Both the position numbers and the translations under genes were made by a program. The notes beneath the pieces were generated by a model that was not told the origin of the DNA, did no database searches, and was given only the letters and a program-made list of their open reading frames with translations. A stretch of 41,699 nucleotides of DNA from an uncultured Xanthobacter sp. (lineage in GTDB: Bacteria > Pseudomonadota > Alphaproteobacteria > Rhizobiales > Xanthobacteraceae), in assembly GCA_937872325.1 (NCBI GenBank), contig CALMSN010000120.1, positions 1 to 41,699 of the forward strand. The letters are read 5' to 3'. Of the stretch, positions 14,765 to 23,732 are shown piece after piece (position 1 is the stretch's first letter; each line of letters begins with the position of its first letter).

Positions 14765-16669
14765 TCACGGCTCCGGCATCCGCCACCATGTTTCCGGTGT
14801 GGTGCCGTAGAGAGCCGGTCGCGCGGGCCGCGCGATCCGCGTCCACCGGGCGAGCCACTGCCCGGGCGGGTGGAAGAGCGGCACGCCGTAGGCCCCGGAC
14901 ATCACGATGCGATCGATCGTCCGCGCGGCGGCGGTATAGGCCGCGGCATCGTCGGCGGCGATGAGGGCGGCGATGGCGGCGTCGAGGGCCGGGCTGCGCA
15001 CGCCCATATAGTTGCGTGTGCCCGGGGTGTCGGCGGCGGCGCTGCCGAAATAGAAGGCCTGCTCGTTGCCCGGCGAGAGGGACTGGCCGAGGGAATAAGG
15101 CACCATGTCGAAATCGTAGGCGTTGCGGCGGGCATCGAACTGCACCGCATCCACCAGCCGCACCTGGGCGGTGATGCCGGCGCGGCGCAATTGCGCGGCA
15201 TAGGCGAGCGTGAGGCGCTCCTGCTCGCGGGTGGCCACCATGATCTCGAACCGGAAGGGCTGGCCGGCGGCATTGCGCAGGGTGCCGTCGCGCAGATGCC
15301 AGCCGGCGGAGGCGAGCAGGTCCAGCGCCGCCTTCAGCCGCGCCCGGTCGCGCCCCGAGCCGTCGGACACCGGCGGATGGAAGGTGCCCTCCAGGGCGGC
15401 ATCGGTGACGGCGCCGGGGTAGGGGGCGAGGAGGGCCCGCTCGCGCGCATCCGCCGGAACGCCGAGGGCGGACAGCGCCGAGCCCTGGAACAGGCTGCCG
15501 GTGCGGGCGTAGAGCCCATAGTAGAAATTGCCGGCGAGCCATTCGAAGTCGAACAGCTCGATCAGCGCCCGGCGCACCTCGATATCGGCGAAGAGCGGGC
15601 GGCGGGTGTTGAAGATCAGCGCGTAATAGGGCCGCGGCGTGCCGGTGGGGACGGTCTCGCGCGCCACCTGCCCGCTGCGGGCGGCGGGAAAGTCGTATCC
15701 CGTCTGCCAGCGGCCTGGATCGCCCTCGAAGCGGGCATCCACCAGCCCCTTCCGGAAGGCCTCGAATTCCGTGTTGGCATCACGGAAGTACATGAGGCGG
15801 ATCTCGTCGAAATTGTAGAGGCCGCGGTTGAAGGGCAGGTCGCGGCCCCAATAGTCGGGATTGCGCGTGAGGGTCAGCGTCGCCCCCGGCTCGACCGGGC
15901 CGACCCGGTAGGGGCCGGAGCCGAGGAGGGGGGCGAGCGTCGTCTCCTCGAAGCGGTCGCGATCGATGCCGGCGCGGGCGAAGACCGGCATCAGCGCCAT
16001 GATCAGCGGCAGCTCGCGGTCGGGCTCGGCGAAGGTGAAGCGGACGGTGAGCGGGTCCAGCGCCTCGGCCTTCGCCACCTTGCCGTAATAGAGCCGGTGG
16101 TTGGGACGCCCGACGTCGCGCATCAGCGCGAACGAGAACAGCACGTCGTCGGCGGTCACCGGGGCGCCGTCGGCAAAGCGCGCCCGCGGGTCGAGCTGGA
16201 AGCTGACGAAGCTGCGGGCGGCGTCGGTGGCGATGCCGCGGGCCAGCAGCGGGTAGAGGGTGAACGGCTCGTCGAGGGAGCGGGCCATCAGGCTCTCGAC
16301 CACGAAGCCGCGGATCAGGCTGGGCGCGCTGCCCTTGACGATGAACGGGTTGAGACTGTCGAAGGTGCCGGTCTGCGACAGAGTGAGGCGGCCCCCCTTC
16401 GGCGCATCGGGATTGACGTAAGGGAGGGCGGTGAAACCGGGCGACAGGTCCGGCGCCCCGCGCATGGCGATGGCGGGCGCCATGGCGCCGGCATCCGCGG
16501 CCCGGGGCGCCGGCGCAATCACGCTCGCGGAGGGGGGCGGCAGGCCGCCGGCATGGGCCGCCGGGCCAGGAAGCAGGCCGAAAAACACCCCGGGAAGCAG
16601 CCCGAGCACGGCGCCCAGCAACAGGGCAGGAAGGCGCGCGCGGCACCCGGCCGGCGACCCTGTTCTCAT
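14765..16669 (-). CDS. periplasmic ABC substrate-binding protein, family 5 (YejA-like)
   Basis: 634 residues from the ATG at 16669. ATGs at 16720 and 16729 would put extra residues before the signal peptide. The N-terminus MRTGSPAGCRARLPALLLGA continues into a hydrophobic core ending PAAHA, a plausible type I cleavage site. YVNPDAPKGGRL, FDSLNPFIVKG, FADGAPVTADDVLFSF and GSGPYRV are typical of SBP family 5, closest in style to YejA of the oligopeptide/microcin C uptake system. It would capture peptides for a YejBEF-type importer. No permease or ATPase gene lies beside it, so its partners are elsewhere or it has another role. Confidence 0.88.
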   Translation of the reverse strand: MRTGSPAGCRARLPALLLGAVLGLLPGVFFGLLPGPAAHAGGLPPPSASVIAPAPRAADAGAMAPAIAMRGAPDLSPGFTALPYVNPDAPKGGRLTLSQTGTFDSLNPFIVKGSAPSLIRGFVVESLMARSLDEPFTLYPLLARGIATDAARSFVSFQLDPRARFADGAPVTADDVLFSFALMRDVGRPNHRLYYGKVAKAEALDPLTVRFTFAEPDRELPLIMALMPVFARAGIDRDRFEETTLAPLLGSGPYRVGPVEPGATLTLTRNPDYWGRDLPFNRGLYNFDEIRLMYFRDANTEFEAFRKGLVDARFEGDPGRWQTGYDFPAARSGQVARETVPTGTPRPYYALIFNTRRPLFADIEVRRALIELFDFEWLAGNFYYGLYARTGSLFQGSALSALGVPADARERALLAPYPGAVTDAALEGTFHPPVSDGSGRDRARLKAALDLLASAGWHLRDGTLRNAAGQPFRFEIMVATREQERLTLAYAAQLRRAGITAQVRLVDAVQFDARRNAYDFDMVPYSLGQSLSPGNEQAFYFGSAAADTPGTRNYMGVRSPALDAAIAALIAADDAAAYTAAARTIDRIVMSGAYGVPLFHPPGQWLARWTRIARPARPALYGTTPETWWRMPEP

Positions 16670-16957
16670 CAGCCACTCGCCGACGGATCGGACGAAAGCG
16701 ACGCCGTTTCGGTCCTGCATTGGCCTCATTCATAGGCAAGGTAGCACGGCGGGCGTAAAAGCCCAGACGGCAGCGGTGGCGATTCGCCTCCATCTTGCCT
16801 CAATTGGCCGTGAGAGAGCGGCATCCCGAAGGGTGCGACGCGGTCCTGCGGCACGAAGCTTTGCGAGGACGTCTCGGCAGGACGCTCGGGCGACGCGCTC
16901 CGGCGCGGGCCGGGATCATGCGAAACGTGCATCCGGCGCACCACAGGAAAGGCCACG

Positions 16958-17746
16958 ATGACGAAGACCCCTTCTTTCGCCCGGATCACGGCGGGCGTTG
17001 CCGCGGCGCTGTTCTCGGTGGCGCTGGCCGTGCCGGCGCTGGCGCAGCCCCGGCCGCCCGCCCAGCAGCCGGCGAAGCCCGCCCCCGCCAAGCCCGCCGC
17101 CCAGGCCAAGCCGCCGGCCCAGGCCCCCGCCGCCCAGCAGCCGGCCCCCGGCCAGGGCGCGCCGGCAGGCGCCGAGCCCAAGTACGCCGCTTCCCCGTGG
17201 CAGAAGATCTGCCAGGAAGTGCCGGAGAAGAAGAAGCAGCTCTGCGTGCTCACCCAGATCCTCGGCGTCGAGAACCAGGCGGTGGCCAACGTCGACATCG
17301 TCGAGCTTCAGGACGATCCGAAGAAGACCATCCGCGTGACCGTGCCGCTGGGCATGCGCCTTCAGCCCGGCATGCGCATCACCCTCGACAAGGACATGAT
17401 CTCGATCCCGTTCGTCGTCTGCGCGCCCATGCCGGGCGGCGGCGGTGCCTGCATCGGCGAGCAGGAGGTCACCGCGGACTTCCTCTCCAAGTTCCGCAAA
17501 GCGAATGCCATCTATCTGCAGATGCTGCACGCCTCGGGCCGCACCATCAACCAGCCCATGTCCAACTCCGATTTCGGCAAGGCCTATGACGGCCCCGGCA
17601 AGGACGCCAAGGTCGCCATGGAAGAGGAGCGCAAGCGCCAGCAGGACGCCGCCGCCGCCGAGCAGGCGCGCAAGGCGCAGGACGAGGCCGCCCTTCTCAA
17701 GCGCGGCCAGCAGATGGAGCAGGAGCGGTCCAAGACCGGCCAGTGA
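16958..17746 (+). CDS. invasion-associated locus B (IalB) family protein
   Basis: 262 residues. A signal peptide (residues 1-29, ending VPALA) precedes a Pro/Ala/Lys-rich stretch of repeated PAKPA/PPAQ units to about residue 75. The IalB domain then runs to about 205: WQKICQEVPEKKKQLC, the hydrophobic core IRVTVPLGMRLQPGM, and PFVVCAPMPGGGGACIGEQ. The cysteine pairs suggest periplasmic disulfides. The C-terminus is a charged coiled-coil-like tail (EEERKRQQDAAAAEQARKAQ). IalB was named in Bartonella, but homologues are common in non-pathogenic rhizobia with unknown role. The start ATG follows AGGAAAGG. A double stem-loop ends the transcript. Confidence 0.87.
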   Translation: MTKTPSFARITAGVAAALFSVALAVPALAQPRPPAQQPAKPAPAKPAAQAKPPAQAPAAQQPAPGQGAPAGAEPKYAASPWQKICQEVPEKKKQLCVLTQILGVENQAVANVDIVELQDDPKKTIRVTVPLGMRLQPGMRITLDKDMISIPFVVCAPMPGGGGACIGEQEVTADFLSKFRKANAIYLQMLHASGRTINQPMSNSDFGKAYDGPGKDAKVAMEEERKRQQDAAAAEQARKAQDEAALLKRGQQMEQERSKTGQ

Positions 17747-17761
17747 TGAGGTCAGGGCAGT

Positions 17762-17789
17762 GACGTCCGGGCAGTGAGGCCCGGACGTC
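17762..17789 (+). terminator. stem-loop after ialB-like gene
   Basis: Perfect 10-bp arms GACGTCCGGG and CCCGGACGTC with an 8-nt loop, 16 nt after the stop. No long T-run follows. Confidence 0.6.
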
Positions 17790-17851
17790 TCGCCCAGGTC
17801 CTGCTTGCGCCCTGCGCGGTTCAGCCGGGCGATATTCCGGAATAGTCTTCG

Positions 17852-17886
17852 CGCCGCCGTCTTCCACTGGGAGCCGGCGGCGTTTT
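17852..17886 (+). terminator. intrinsic terminator-like hairpin with TTTT between convergent genes
   Basis: CGCCGCCG and CGGCGGCG form an 8-bp stem with a 15-nt loop, followed directly by TTTT. It lies between the ialB-like gene (+) and the VOC gene (-) and may stop transcripts coming from the plus strand. Confidence 0.6.
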
Positions 17887-17890
17887 CGCG

Positions 17891-18262
17891 TCAGGCCGCC
17901 GGCGCGGGCTGGCCGAAGCTGAGCAGATAGCCGTTGGGATCACGGATCGCGAATTCCAGAAGCCCGTACGGCATCACCTGCGGGCCCCATTCCGCCGTGC
18001 AGAACCGAGCCACGTGCGCCCAAAGACCCGGCACGTCGTCGATGTAGAGGTATTGCGTAGCTGTCGCATGGGGGGCGCCGAGGTGCACATTGGCCATGAA
18101 CATCAGCGCCACGTCATCGCGCGCCAGCCGGCACCAGCCTTCGCTCTGCGCCGCGACCTGGAAACCAAGCACGGTGGAGTACCATTCCACCGTCCGGGCC
18201 ATGTCGTCCGTCTGCAGCATGGGCACGAGAGCCGAAAAGCGCCCTCCCGGCTGTCCCGGCAT
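17891..18262 (-). CDS. VOC (glyoxalase/bleomycin-resistance fold) family protein
   Basis: 123 residues from the ATG at 18262, 7 nt after the hspQ stop. An ATG at 18313 would overlap the hspQ reading frame and add non-family residues. The fold is recognised by FSALVPMLQTDDMARTVEWY at the N-terminus (beta strand, then the helix carrying YSTVLGF), YLYIDDV in the middle, and FAIRDPNGYLLSFGQ at the end. Metal-binding enzymes of this superfamily usually have His or Glu in these strands. Here EFAIRDPNGY keeps the glutamate. No reaction can be assigned. It is probably cotranscribed with hspQ. Confidence 0.8.
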   Translation of the reverse strand: MPGQPGGRFSALVPMLQTDDMARTVEWYSTVLGFQVAAQSEGWCRLARDDVALMFMANVHLGAPHATATQYLYIDDVPGLWAHVARFCTAEWGPQVMPYGLLEFAIRDPNGYLLSFGQPAPAA

Positions 18263-18269
18263 GGACTGC

Positions 18270-18725
18270 TCAGTTGAGCCGGTCGGAGCGGACCCGCCAG
18301 CCGCCGGCGCCATCCTGCGACAGGGTCTCGTTCACCTTCGGATGGCGGACCGGCTCCTCGGAGGTGTCCCGCTCGAGATTCTGCTCGGAGACGTAGGCGA
18401 CGTACTCGCTTTCCGCATTCTCGGCGAACAGGTGGTAGAAGGGCTGGTCCTTGCTGGGCCGGATCTCCTCGGGAATGGAGAGCCACCATTCCTCGGTGTT
18501 GTCGAAGGTCGGATCGACGTCGAACACCACGCCGCGGAAGGGGAAGTGCTTGTGGCGCACGACCTCGCCGATGCGGAATTTGGCTTCCCGGGTACGGGCG
18601 CCCTCCATGGCGATTTCGGGTTCCTCGGCCAGCGCTTCCGCCGCCAGGCCACCGAGGGGAGCGGCCGAAAGGGAGGTGGCGGTGGCCGCGGAAGGCGCCG
18701 AGGCCTGCTTATACTGGGTTCCCAT
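18270..18725 (-). CDS. hspQ: heat shock protein HspQ
   Basis: 151 residues. The core from about residue 45 (AKFRIGEVVRHKHFPFRGVVFDVDPTF, then WWLSIPEEIRPSKDQPFYHL and YVAYVSEQNL) is typical of alphaproteobacterial HspQ/YccV. In E. coli HspQ is a heat-shock protein that stimulates Lon and can itself be a Lon substrate; it was earlier described as binding hemimethylated DNA. Residues 1-44 are an Ala/Glu-rich extension absent from shorter relatives. The ATG at 18725 follows AAGGACAAGG. An ATG at 18608 (MEGARTREAKF) is a credible alternative start giving the usual length. The VOC gene follows 7 nt downstream. Confidence 0.88.
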   Translation of the reverse strand: MGTQYKQASAPSAATATSLSAAPLGGLAAEALAEEPEIAMEGARTREAKFRIGEVVRHKHFPFRGVVFDVDPTFDNTEEWWLSIPEEIRPSKDQPFYHLFAENAESEYVAYVSEQNLERDTSEEPVRHPKVNETLSQDGAGGWRVRSDRLN

Positions 18726-18835
18726 GGTCGCCTTGTCCTTTGCCGCCCAACCCCGTCACCGTATCGGCAACGGGGCCCGCCGGGCCGGGCCGCCCTCACG
18801 AGGGAGCCGCCCGGCCGCACATTCACGCAAGTCTG

Positions 18836-19876
18836 TCACAGTCCGTAGGCTTTGCCCATTTCCGGATCCTTGGCTGCGACAATCTTGGCAAGGTCCACGA
18901 TCACCTTGGCCTGCTTCCAGGTGGCATCGTCCTGCATCTTGCCGTCGATCATCACAGCGCCTGAGCCATCCGGCATCGCCTCGACGATCTTGAGCGCGAA
19001 GGCTACCTCGCCCGGATCCGGCGAGAAGACGCGCTTGGCGATGTCGATCTGGGTGGGATGCAGCGACCAGGCGCCGACGCAGCCCTGCAGGAAGGCGTTG
19101 CGGAACTGCGCCTCGCACGCCGCGAGGTCGGAGAAGTCGCCGAACGGCCCGTAGAACGGCTTGATGCCGTTGGCGGCGCAGGCATCCACCATCTTGCCGA
19201 CGGTGTAGTGCCACAGGTCCTGCTGGTAGCCGGGGCGCGGCTTGTCGCCGTCGGCGTCCGCCAGCACCTTGTAGTCGGGATGGCCGCCGCCGACCCGGGT
19301 GGTCTTCATGGCGCGGGAGGCGGCAAGGTCCGCCGGGCCGAGGCTCATGCCGTGCATGCGCGGGGAGGCGGCAGCGATCTCCTCCACATTCTTCACGCCC
19401 TCGGCGGTCTCGAGGATGGCGTGGATGAGGATCGGCTTCTGGACGCCGTGCTTGGCTTCGAGCTGGGCGAGGAGCTGGTCGAGATAGTGGATGTCCCAGG
19501 ACCCCTCCACCTTCGGCAGCATGATCACGTCGAGCTTGTTGCCGATGGAGGAGACGATCTCCACGATGTCGTCGAGCACCCACGGGCTGTTGAGACAGTT
19601 GATGCGGGTCCACAGGCCGGTCGAGCCGAAATCGGTGGCCTTGGCCATCTCGATGAAGCCCTTGCGCGCGGCTTCCTTGGCGTCGGAGGGGATGGCATCC
19701 TCCAGATTGCCCAGCACCACGTCGACCTGCTTGGCGATCTCCGGCACCTTGGCGCGCATCTTCTCGAGGTGGGGCGGCACGAAATGGATCATCCGCTCCA
19801 GCCGCACCGGAAGCTCGCGGTAGGGGGCAGGCGCACCAATGGCGAGCGGCTTGAAGAACTGGCGCGGCAACTTCAT
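18836..19876 (-). CDS. CoA ester lyase of the malyl-CoA/beta-methylmalyl-CoA lyase type
   Basis: 346 residues from the ATG at 19876, preceded by GGGGGAAAAG. The frame is open much further upstream without protein character. It belongs to the HpcH/HpaI-CitE TIM-barrel superfamily. Metal and substrate motifs include [60 protein letters not shown] and [16 protein letters not shown], closely parallel to Mcl1-type lyases. These cleave or condense malyl-CoA, beta-methylmalyl-CoA or related thioesters with acetyl-CoA/propionyl-CoA and glyoxylate. The N-terminus (about 30 residues) is longer than in Rhodobacter Mcl1. No serine-cycle or ethylmalonyl-CoA gene is nearby, so the exact substrate is open. 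Confidence 0.87.
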   Translation of the reverse strand: MKLPRQFFKPLAIGAPAPYRELPVRLERMIHFVPPHLEKMRAKVPEIAKQVDVVLGNLEDAIPSDAKEAARKGFIEMAKATDFGSTGLWTRINCLNSPWVLDDIVEIVSSIGNKLDVIMLPKVEGSWDIHYLDQLLAQLEAKHGVQKPILIHAILETAEGVKNVEEIAAASPRMHGMSLGPADLAASRAMKTTRVGGGHPDYKVLADADGDKPRPGYQQDLWHYTVGKMVDACAANGIKPFYGPFGDFSDLAACEAQFRNAFLQGCVGAWSLHPTQIDIAKRVFSPDPGEVAFALKIVEAMPDGSGAVMIDGKMQDDATWKQAKVIVDLAKIVAAKDPEMGKAYGL

Positions 19877-20024
19877 CTTTTCCCCCAGGGTTGGCGCGAA
19901 GGCACCCTGCCTTCGCCACCGGATTGCATGCGATGCACCATAGCTCGCCGGACGCTGCAACTCGACTTCATGCGGGAGCAGGCAATGGCGTCCCCCACCG
20001 GACCCGCGGCGGAAGGATGAGGCG

Positions 20025-20837
20025 ATGATCGCGCGGCGCGCCCTCGTCCTCGGCCTTGCCGCCGCCGTGCTTGCGCCGCGGGCAGCGTTGCCGCGCGATA
20101 TCCGCGGCGCGGAGGCGGACGAGCTGCCGGCCGATTTCATCTTCGGCTACGGCTCGCTCATCAACGAGCCCTCGCGCAGCGCCACGGCGGGCCGGCGGAC
20201 CGCGGCGGTGCCGGCCCGGATCGGCCCGGGATTCGGCTACCTGCGCGGCTTCAATCTGCGCGCGGGCCTGCGCTCCGGCGGCGGCTTCACCGCGCTCGGC
20301 CTGCGCCGGCCGGGGGCAGGGGAGGCGCCCTCATCCATCAACGGCGTCGTCTTCCCGGTGGCGACGCCGCAGGAGATGGCCGCCTTCGACCGGCGCGAGG
20401 GCGGCTATGAGCGGGTGCTGGTGGACCCCTTCCTGATCGAGCCGGCCGGCTGGCAGGGCCTGCCGCGCAGCGGCCGGATCTGGATCTATGTGCCGCGCGA
20501 GGCGCATGCGGAGCCGCCCGACGCCGCCTTCCCGGTGCTGCAGTCCTATGTGGACGTGGTGCTGCAGGGGGCGCTGGCGGAGGGGCCGGGATTCGCCCGC
20601 GAGCTCGTCGCCACCACCTTCGACTGGAGCCAATTCTGGCTCGACGACCGGCCGACACCCCGCCGCCCCTGGTCCTCCACCCCCGAGGCCGGCGCCATCG
20701 ACCGCCTGCTCTCGGGCGTGGAGCCCGCCGCCGCCCGGTTTCCCGATCGCCTGACGCCGGAGCTCTATGCGATCCGCCACCTGATGCCGGCCGCCCCGGA
20801 GCGAATGCGGGAGCGGGCGCCGGCCGAGGCGCGCTGA
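20025..20837 (+). CDS. exported gamma-glutamylcyclotransferase-fold protein
   Basis: 270 residues. The N-terminus [20 protein letters not shown] looks like a signal peptide, with arginines at 4-5, so possibly Tat-like. The GGCT/AIG2-like fold begins with [14 protein letters not shown] (substrate-binding FGYGSL at 40-45). The conserved acid is E125 in [11 protein letters not shown]. Cytosolic homologues cyclise gamma-glutamyl groups or degrade glutathione. Export of such a protein would be unusual, so its substrate is unknown. The gene is divergent from the CoA lyase across a 148-nt gap. Its stop is followed by a 448-nt region without a gene. Confidence 0.8.
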   Translation: MIARRALVLGLAAAVLAPRAALPRDIRGAEADELPADFIFGYGSLINEPSRSATAGRRTAAVPARIGPGFGYLRGFNLRAGLRSGGGFTALGLRRPGAGEAPSSINGVVFPVATPQEMAAFDRREGGYERVLVDPFLIEPAGWQGLPRSGRIWIYVPREAHAEPPDAAFPVLQSYVDVVLQGALAEGPGFARELVATTFDWSQFWLDDRPTPRRPWSSTPEAGAIDRLLSGVEPAAARFPDRLTPELYAIRHLMPAAPERMRERAPAEAR

Positions 20838-21285
20838 CCGGATCGGACTCACCGGCGGGAGGCCCGGGGCAAGGTCGGGGTCGGCGTGGATGCTATGCCG
20901 AGCTTCCGGGTGCGTGACGCATCGACCTTCGGTCAAATGCGCGCCGCCCTTGATCCACCCCTCGGCGCCGTTCGTGGCCCGCGGCCGACGGCACAAGAGC
21001 CTCTCGCAGGACCTCGTGGGGCGGCTAGCCGGGTCTTTCGGTAGCCTGCGGCGCTGCCGCTCCTCACCGACGCTGCCCGCATCGACGGCTGTCCGCGCCC
21101 GGCAGGCGGACGAACATCCCTCCCTCACCCTCCGGCCAGGGGGGTGTCAAAGGCTCTCAGCCGAACGGGGCTGGCCGCCGAGAGCACGAAACGCCGTCGC
21201 TTTTCTTCCGGGCGATCAGGCTCTAAGCATTGCGCCCGCGCGCCGCCGGGTGCGCTTCCCCGGGACGGCGCGGACCGCTTCCATC
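20838..21285. other. 448-nt intergenic region with hairpins, no gene recognised
   Basis: Open frames cross this stretch on both strands, but none looks like protein. Two hairpins stand out. One, at 20918-20941, is CGCAT-c-GACC-TTC-GGTC-aa-ATGCG. The other, at 21023-21046, is GGCTA-g-CCG-N7-CGG-TAGCC. It may hold a small RNA, a leader for the transporter gene, or a decayed element. Confidence 0.35.
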
Positions 21286-22251
21286 ATGAGTGAGCTTTTC
21301 GGCCTCGTCTTCCCGTTCTTCGGGCTGATCTTCCTCGGCTATGCCTGCGGCCGGCTGGTGAAGCTGCCGGTGGAAGGGCTCGCCGGCCTCTCCTTCTTCA
21401 TCATCTACCTGGCGCTGCCGGCGCTGTTCTACCGCATCGTCTCGCGCACCCCGATCGAGGAGCTGGCCAACCCGCGCTTCATCCTCACGGTGCTGGCCTC
21501 GACCACGGCCTGCGGCCTCATCGCCTTCGGCATCGGGCTGTGGGCGCGGGGCGGGCGGATCGGCGATGCGGCCATCGCCGGCACCATCGGCGCCTATTCC
21601 AACACCGGATACATGGGGCCCGGCCTCACCTTCGCGGCGCTCGGGCAGGCGGCGGCCTCGCCGGCCGCCATCGTGTTCGCCTGCGACAGCGTGTTCTTCT
21701 TCACCATGGTGCCGCTGCTGATGGCGCTGCAGAAGGCCGAGGGGCGGCGCGACAGCCTGCCGGCGACGCTTTGGCTGATCGTGAAGCGGGTGCTTACTCA
21801 CCCCTTCAACGTCGCGACCCTGCTCGGCATCGCCGCCGCCGCGCTGCATTTCCAGGAGCCGGAGCCGGTGGGGCGGCTGCTGGAATACCTGAAGAACGCC
21901 GCGGCGCCCTGCGCCCTGTTCACCCTCGGCATGTCGGTGGGGATCCGGCCGCTCAAGAGGGTGCCGGGGGAACTGGCGCCGCTGCTGGCGGTGAAGCTGG
22001 TGGTCCATCCCCTGCTGGCGCTGGTCGCTCTCAGCCTGATCGGCGGTTTCTCTCCCATTTGGGGGCAAACGCTGGGGATGATCGCGGGGGTGCCCCCGGC
22101 GCTCAACGGCTTCATCATTCCCCAAAAAAACCGGACCTATTTTGAGGAGGCCTCCGCCGCGGTGCTGCTGGGCACCCTTGCCTCGGTGGCGACCCTCACC
22201 ACCGTGCTGTACCTGCTGAAGGAGAAAATCCTGCCGCTGCAGCTCTTCTGA
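21286..22251 (+). CDS. AEC-family (auxin efflux carrier type) transporter
   Basis: 321 residues with about ten membrane helices in two five-helix halves. The start is the ATG at 21286 (MSELFGLVFPFFGLIFLGYACGR). The open frame continues upstream to 20890 but is not protein-like. Family signatures include AIAGTIGAYSNTGYMGPGL in the first half (the helix break) and LGIAAAALHF and ALFTLGMSVGIRP in the second. AEC proteins export or import small organic acids such as malate or malonate. The substrate cannot be read from sequence. It ends 28 nt before the convergent hydroxylase gene with no clear terminator between. Confidence 0.88.
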   Translation: MSELFGLVFPFFGLIFLGYACGRLVKLPVEGLAGLSFFIIYLALPALFYRIVSRTPIEELANPRFILTVLASTTACGLIAFGIGLWARGGRIGDAAIAGTIGAYSNTGYMGPGLTFAALGQAAASPAAIVFACDSVFFFTMVPLLMALQKAEGRRDSLPATLWLIVKRVLTHPFNVATLLGIAAAALHFQEPEPVGRLLEYLKNAAAPCALFTLGMSVGIRPLKRVPGELAPLLAVKLVVHPLLALVALSLIGGFSPIWGQTLGMIAGVPPALNGFIIPQKNRTYFEEASAAVLLGTLASVATLTTVLYLLKEKILPLQLF

Positions 22252-22279
22252 CCCCGGCTTCAGACCGCAGCCGATGGCA

Positions 22280-23458
22280 TCAGGCCGCCTTGCCGCCGAC
22301 CCCCAGGCGCATCACCGCCCGGCGCAGCGGGCCCACGCGATCCAGCAGGTAAAGGCCGACGCTGCGCACCCCCTGCACCGGCAGGAAGGCCGAGAGCAGC
22401 GAGCGGTTGAGCAGGTCCACCGCGGTCATCCGGCCGTCGAGGTCGCGCCGCCGGCCTGACGCATAGCGCTGCAGCAGGGCCTCGTCGCCCGGGTCGCGGC
22501 CGGTGGCGCAGGCCTCGGCCACCAGATCCACCAGGGCCGCCGCGTCGCGCAGGCCGAGGTTGAGCCCCTGCGCGCCGATGGGCGGCATGATGTGGGCGGC
22601 CTCGCCCATCAGCGCGATCCGCGGGGCGGTGAGCCGCTCGGCGGTCTGCGAGGCCAGCGGGAACACCCCGCGACCATCCTCCACCGTGAAGCGGCCGAGG
22701 ACGGAGAAGGCGCCCCCCTCCAGTTCCTGCGCCAGCGCGGCATCGTCGAGCCCGCGCAGACGGACCGAATCGGCATCCGAGGTCACGCAGACGATGCTGG
22801 AGCGGTCCCCGGGCAGGGGCACCAGGGTGAAGGGACCGGTCTCGGTGTGGAACTCGGTGGAGGTGTCCTCGTGCGCGCGGGTATGGCGCACCGTGGCGGT
22901 GAAGGCCGCCTGCGGGTAGGCCCGCGTCACCATGGCGATGCCGGCATTCGCCCGCACCGTGGAATTGCGTCCGTCGGCGCCGATCACCAGGCGGGCGGCG
23001 ATCCGGCTGCCGTCGGTCAGCGCCAGCACGGCCGCCTGCGGACCGGCCTCGATGTGCTCCAGGCTGGCCCCGGCCAGGGTGAGCGCCTCCGCCTCGCGGG
23101 CGAGGGCGAGCAGGCGTCCGCGCAGGTCGTCGTTGGCGATGTTGTAGCCGAAGGCGTCCAGCCCGATCTCGGCCGAGCGGAAGGTCACTTCCGGGGCCCG
23201 CAGCAGGCGGCGGGTGGCATCGACGATGCGCATGTCGCGCAGCGGCGCGATCGCCCCGTAGAGCGCGTGCCACACCCCGAAGCGTTCCAGGATCTTCACC
23301 GAGCCGTCGAGCAGGGCGGTGGTGCGGTGGTCCGCCCCGCGCTCCGGCCCGGTGACCAGCACCGTGCGCACGCCGTGCGCCGCCAGCCCCAGTGCCACCG
23401 CCAGACCCGCCGGACCGGCGCCGACCACGGCCACATCATAGACCCCCGCCTGTTCCAT
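22280..23458 (-). CDS. UbiH/COQ6-family FAD-dependent ubiquinone biosynthesis hydroxylase
   Basis: 392 residues from the ATG at 23458, which is preceded by AAAGGAG at good spacing. A GTG at 23479 would place that ribosome binding site inside the coding region. VAVVGAGPAGLAVALGLA is the FAD ADP-binding motif, ARLVIGADGRNSTVR the DG motif, and MGEAAHIMPPIGAQGLNLGLRDA the second FAD motif. The enzyme hydroxylates the aromatic ring of ubiquinone precursors. Alphaproteobacteria use UbiL, UbiM or UbiH/I/F homologues with differing positions, and this one's regiospecificity cannot be fixed here. It is divergent from the isovaleryl-CoA dehydrogenase gene. Confidence 0.87.
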   Translation of the reverse strand: MEQAGVYDVAVVGAGPAGLAVALGLAAHGVRTVLVTGPERGADHRTTALLDGSVKILERFGVWHALYGAIAPLRDMRIVDATRRLLRAPEVTFRSAEIGLDAFGYNIANDDLRGRLLALAREAEALTLAGASLEHIEAGPQAAVLALTDGSRIAARLVIGADGRNSTVRANAGIAMVTRAYPQAAFTATVRHTRAHEDTSTEFHTETGPFTLVPLPGDRSSIVCVTSDADSVRLRGLDDAALAQELEGGAFSVLGRFTVEDGRGVFPLASQTAERLTAPRIALMGEAAHIMPPIGAQGLNLGLRDAAALVDLVAEACATGRDPGDEALLQRYASGRRRDLDGRMTAVDLLNRSLLSAFLPVQGVRSVGLYLLDRVGPLRRAVMRLGVGGKAA

Positions 23459-23624
23459 CCGCCGCTCCTTTGTGCTCACCGCCGCGCCACCAATCTAGAA
23501 CCACCGTCGCGGCAAGGGAACGGGCCCGGGTTGCGGCACAAAAGCGAAGCCGGCCGCTTTCAAGGCTTTAGGCCCGTGCCCCGGGGCCGGCATGGCGATC
23601 CTGCACGGCCGTGCGTTTTCGATT

Positions 23625-23649
23625 GAATAAACGGACAACCGTTTTATTC
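23625..23649. promoter_or_regulatory. imperfect palindrome between ubiH-like and ivd genes
   Basis: GAATAAACGG-ACAA-CCGTTTTATTC is an inverted repeat with one extra T in the right arm. It lies in an AT-rich patch 84 nt before the isovaleryl-CoA dehydrogenase start and is typical in size of a TetR-family operator. It could also act as a hairpin. Confidence 0.45.
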
Positions 23650-23732
23650 TAGCGCCGCCTTTCCCCTCCCGGCCGCAGGTTCGAATGCCGGGCGCAGAAC
23701 AGCAATCGGGAAGGCATGGGAGGGACATACCG

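Noticed and set aside
16795..17589. 264-codon plus-strand frame overlapping the IalB gene
   Set aside because: Arg/His/Gly-rich shadow in another frame of the IalB gene, which has a signal peptide and family motifs.
22590..22640. GEAAH in place of GDAAH in the UbiH-like enzyme as a loss-of-function sign
   Set aside because: As far as I recall, this variant is frequent in alphaproteobacterial homologues and the rest of the FAD motif is intact.
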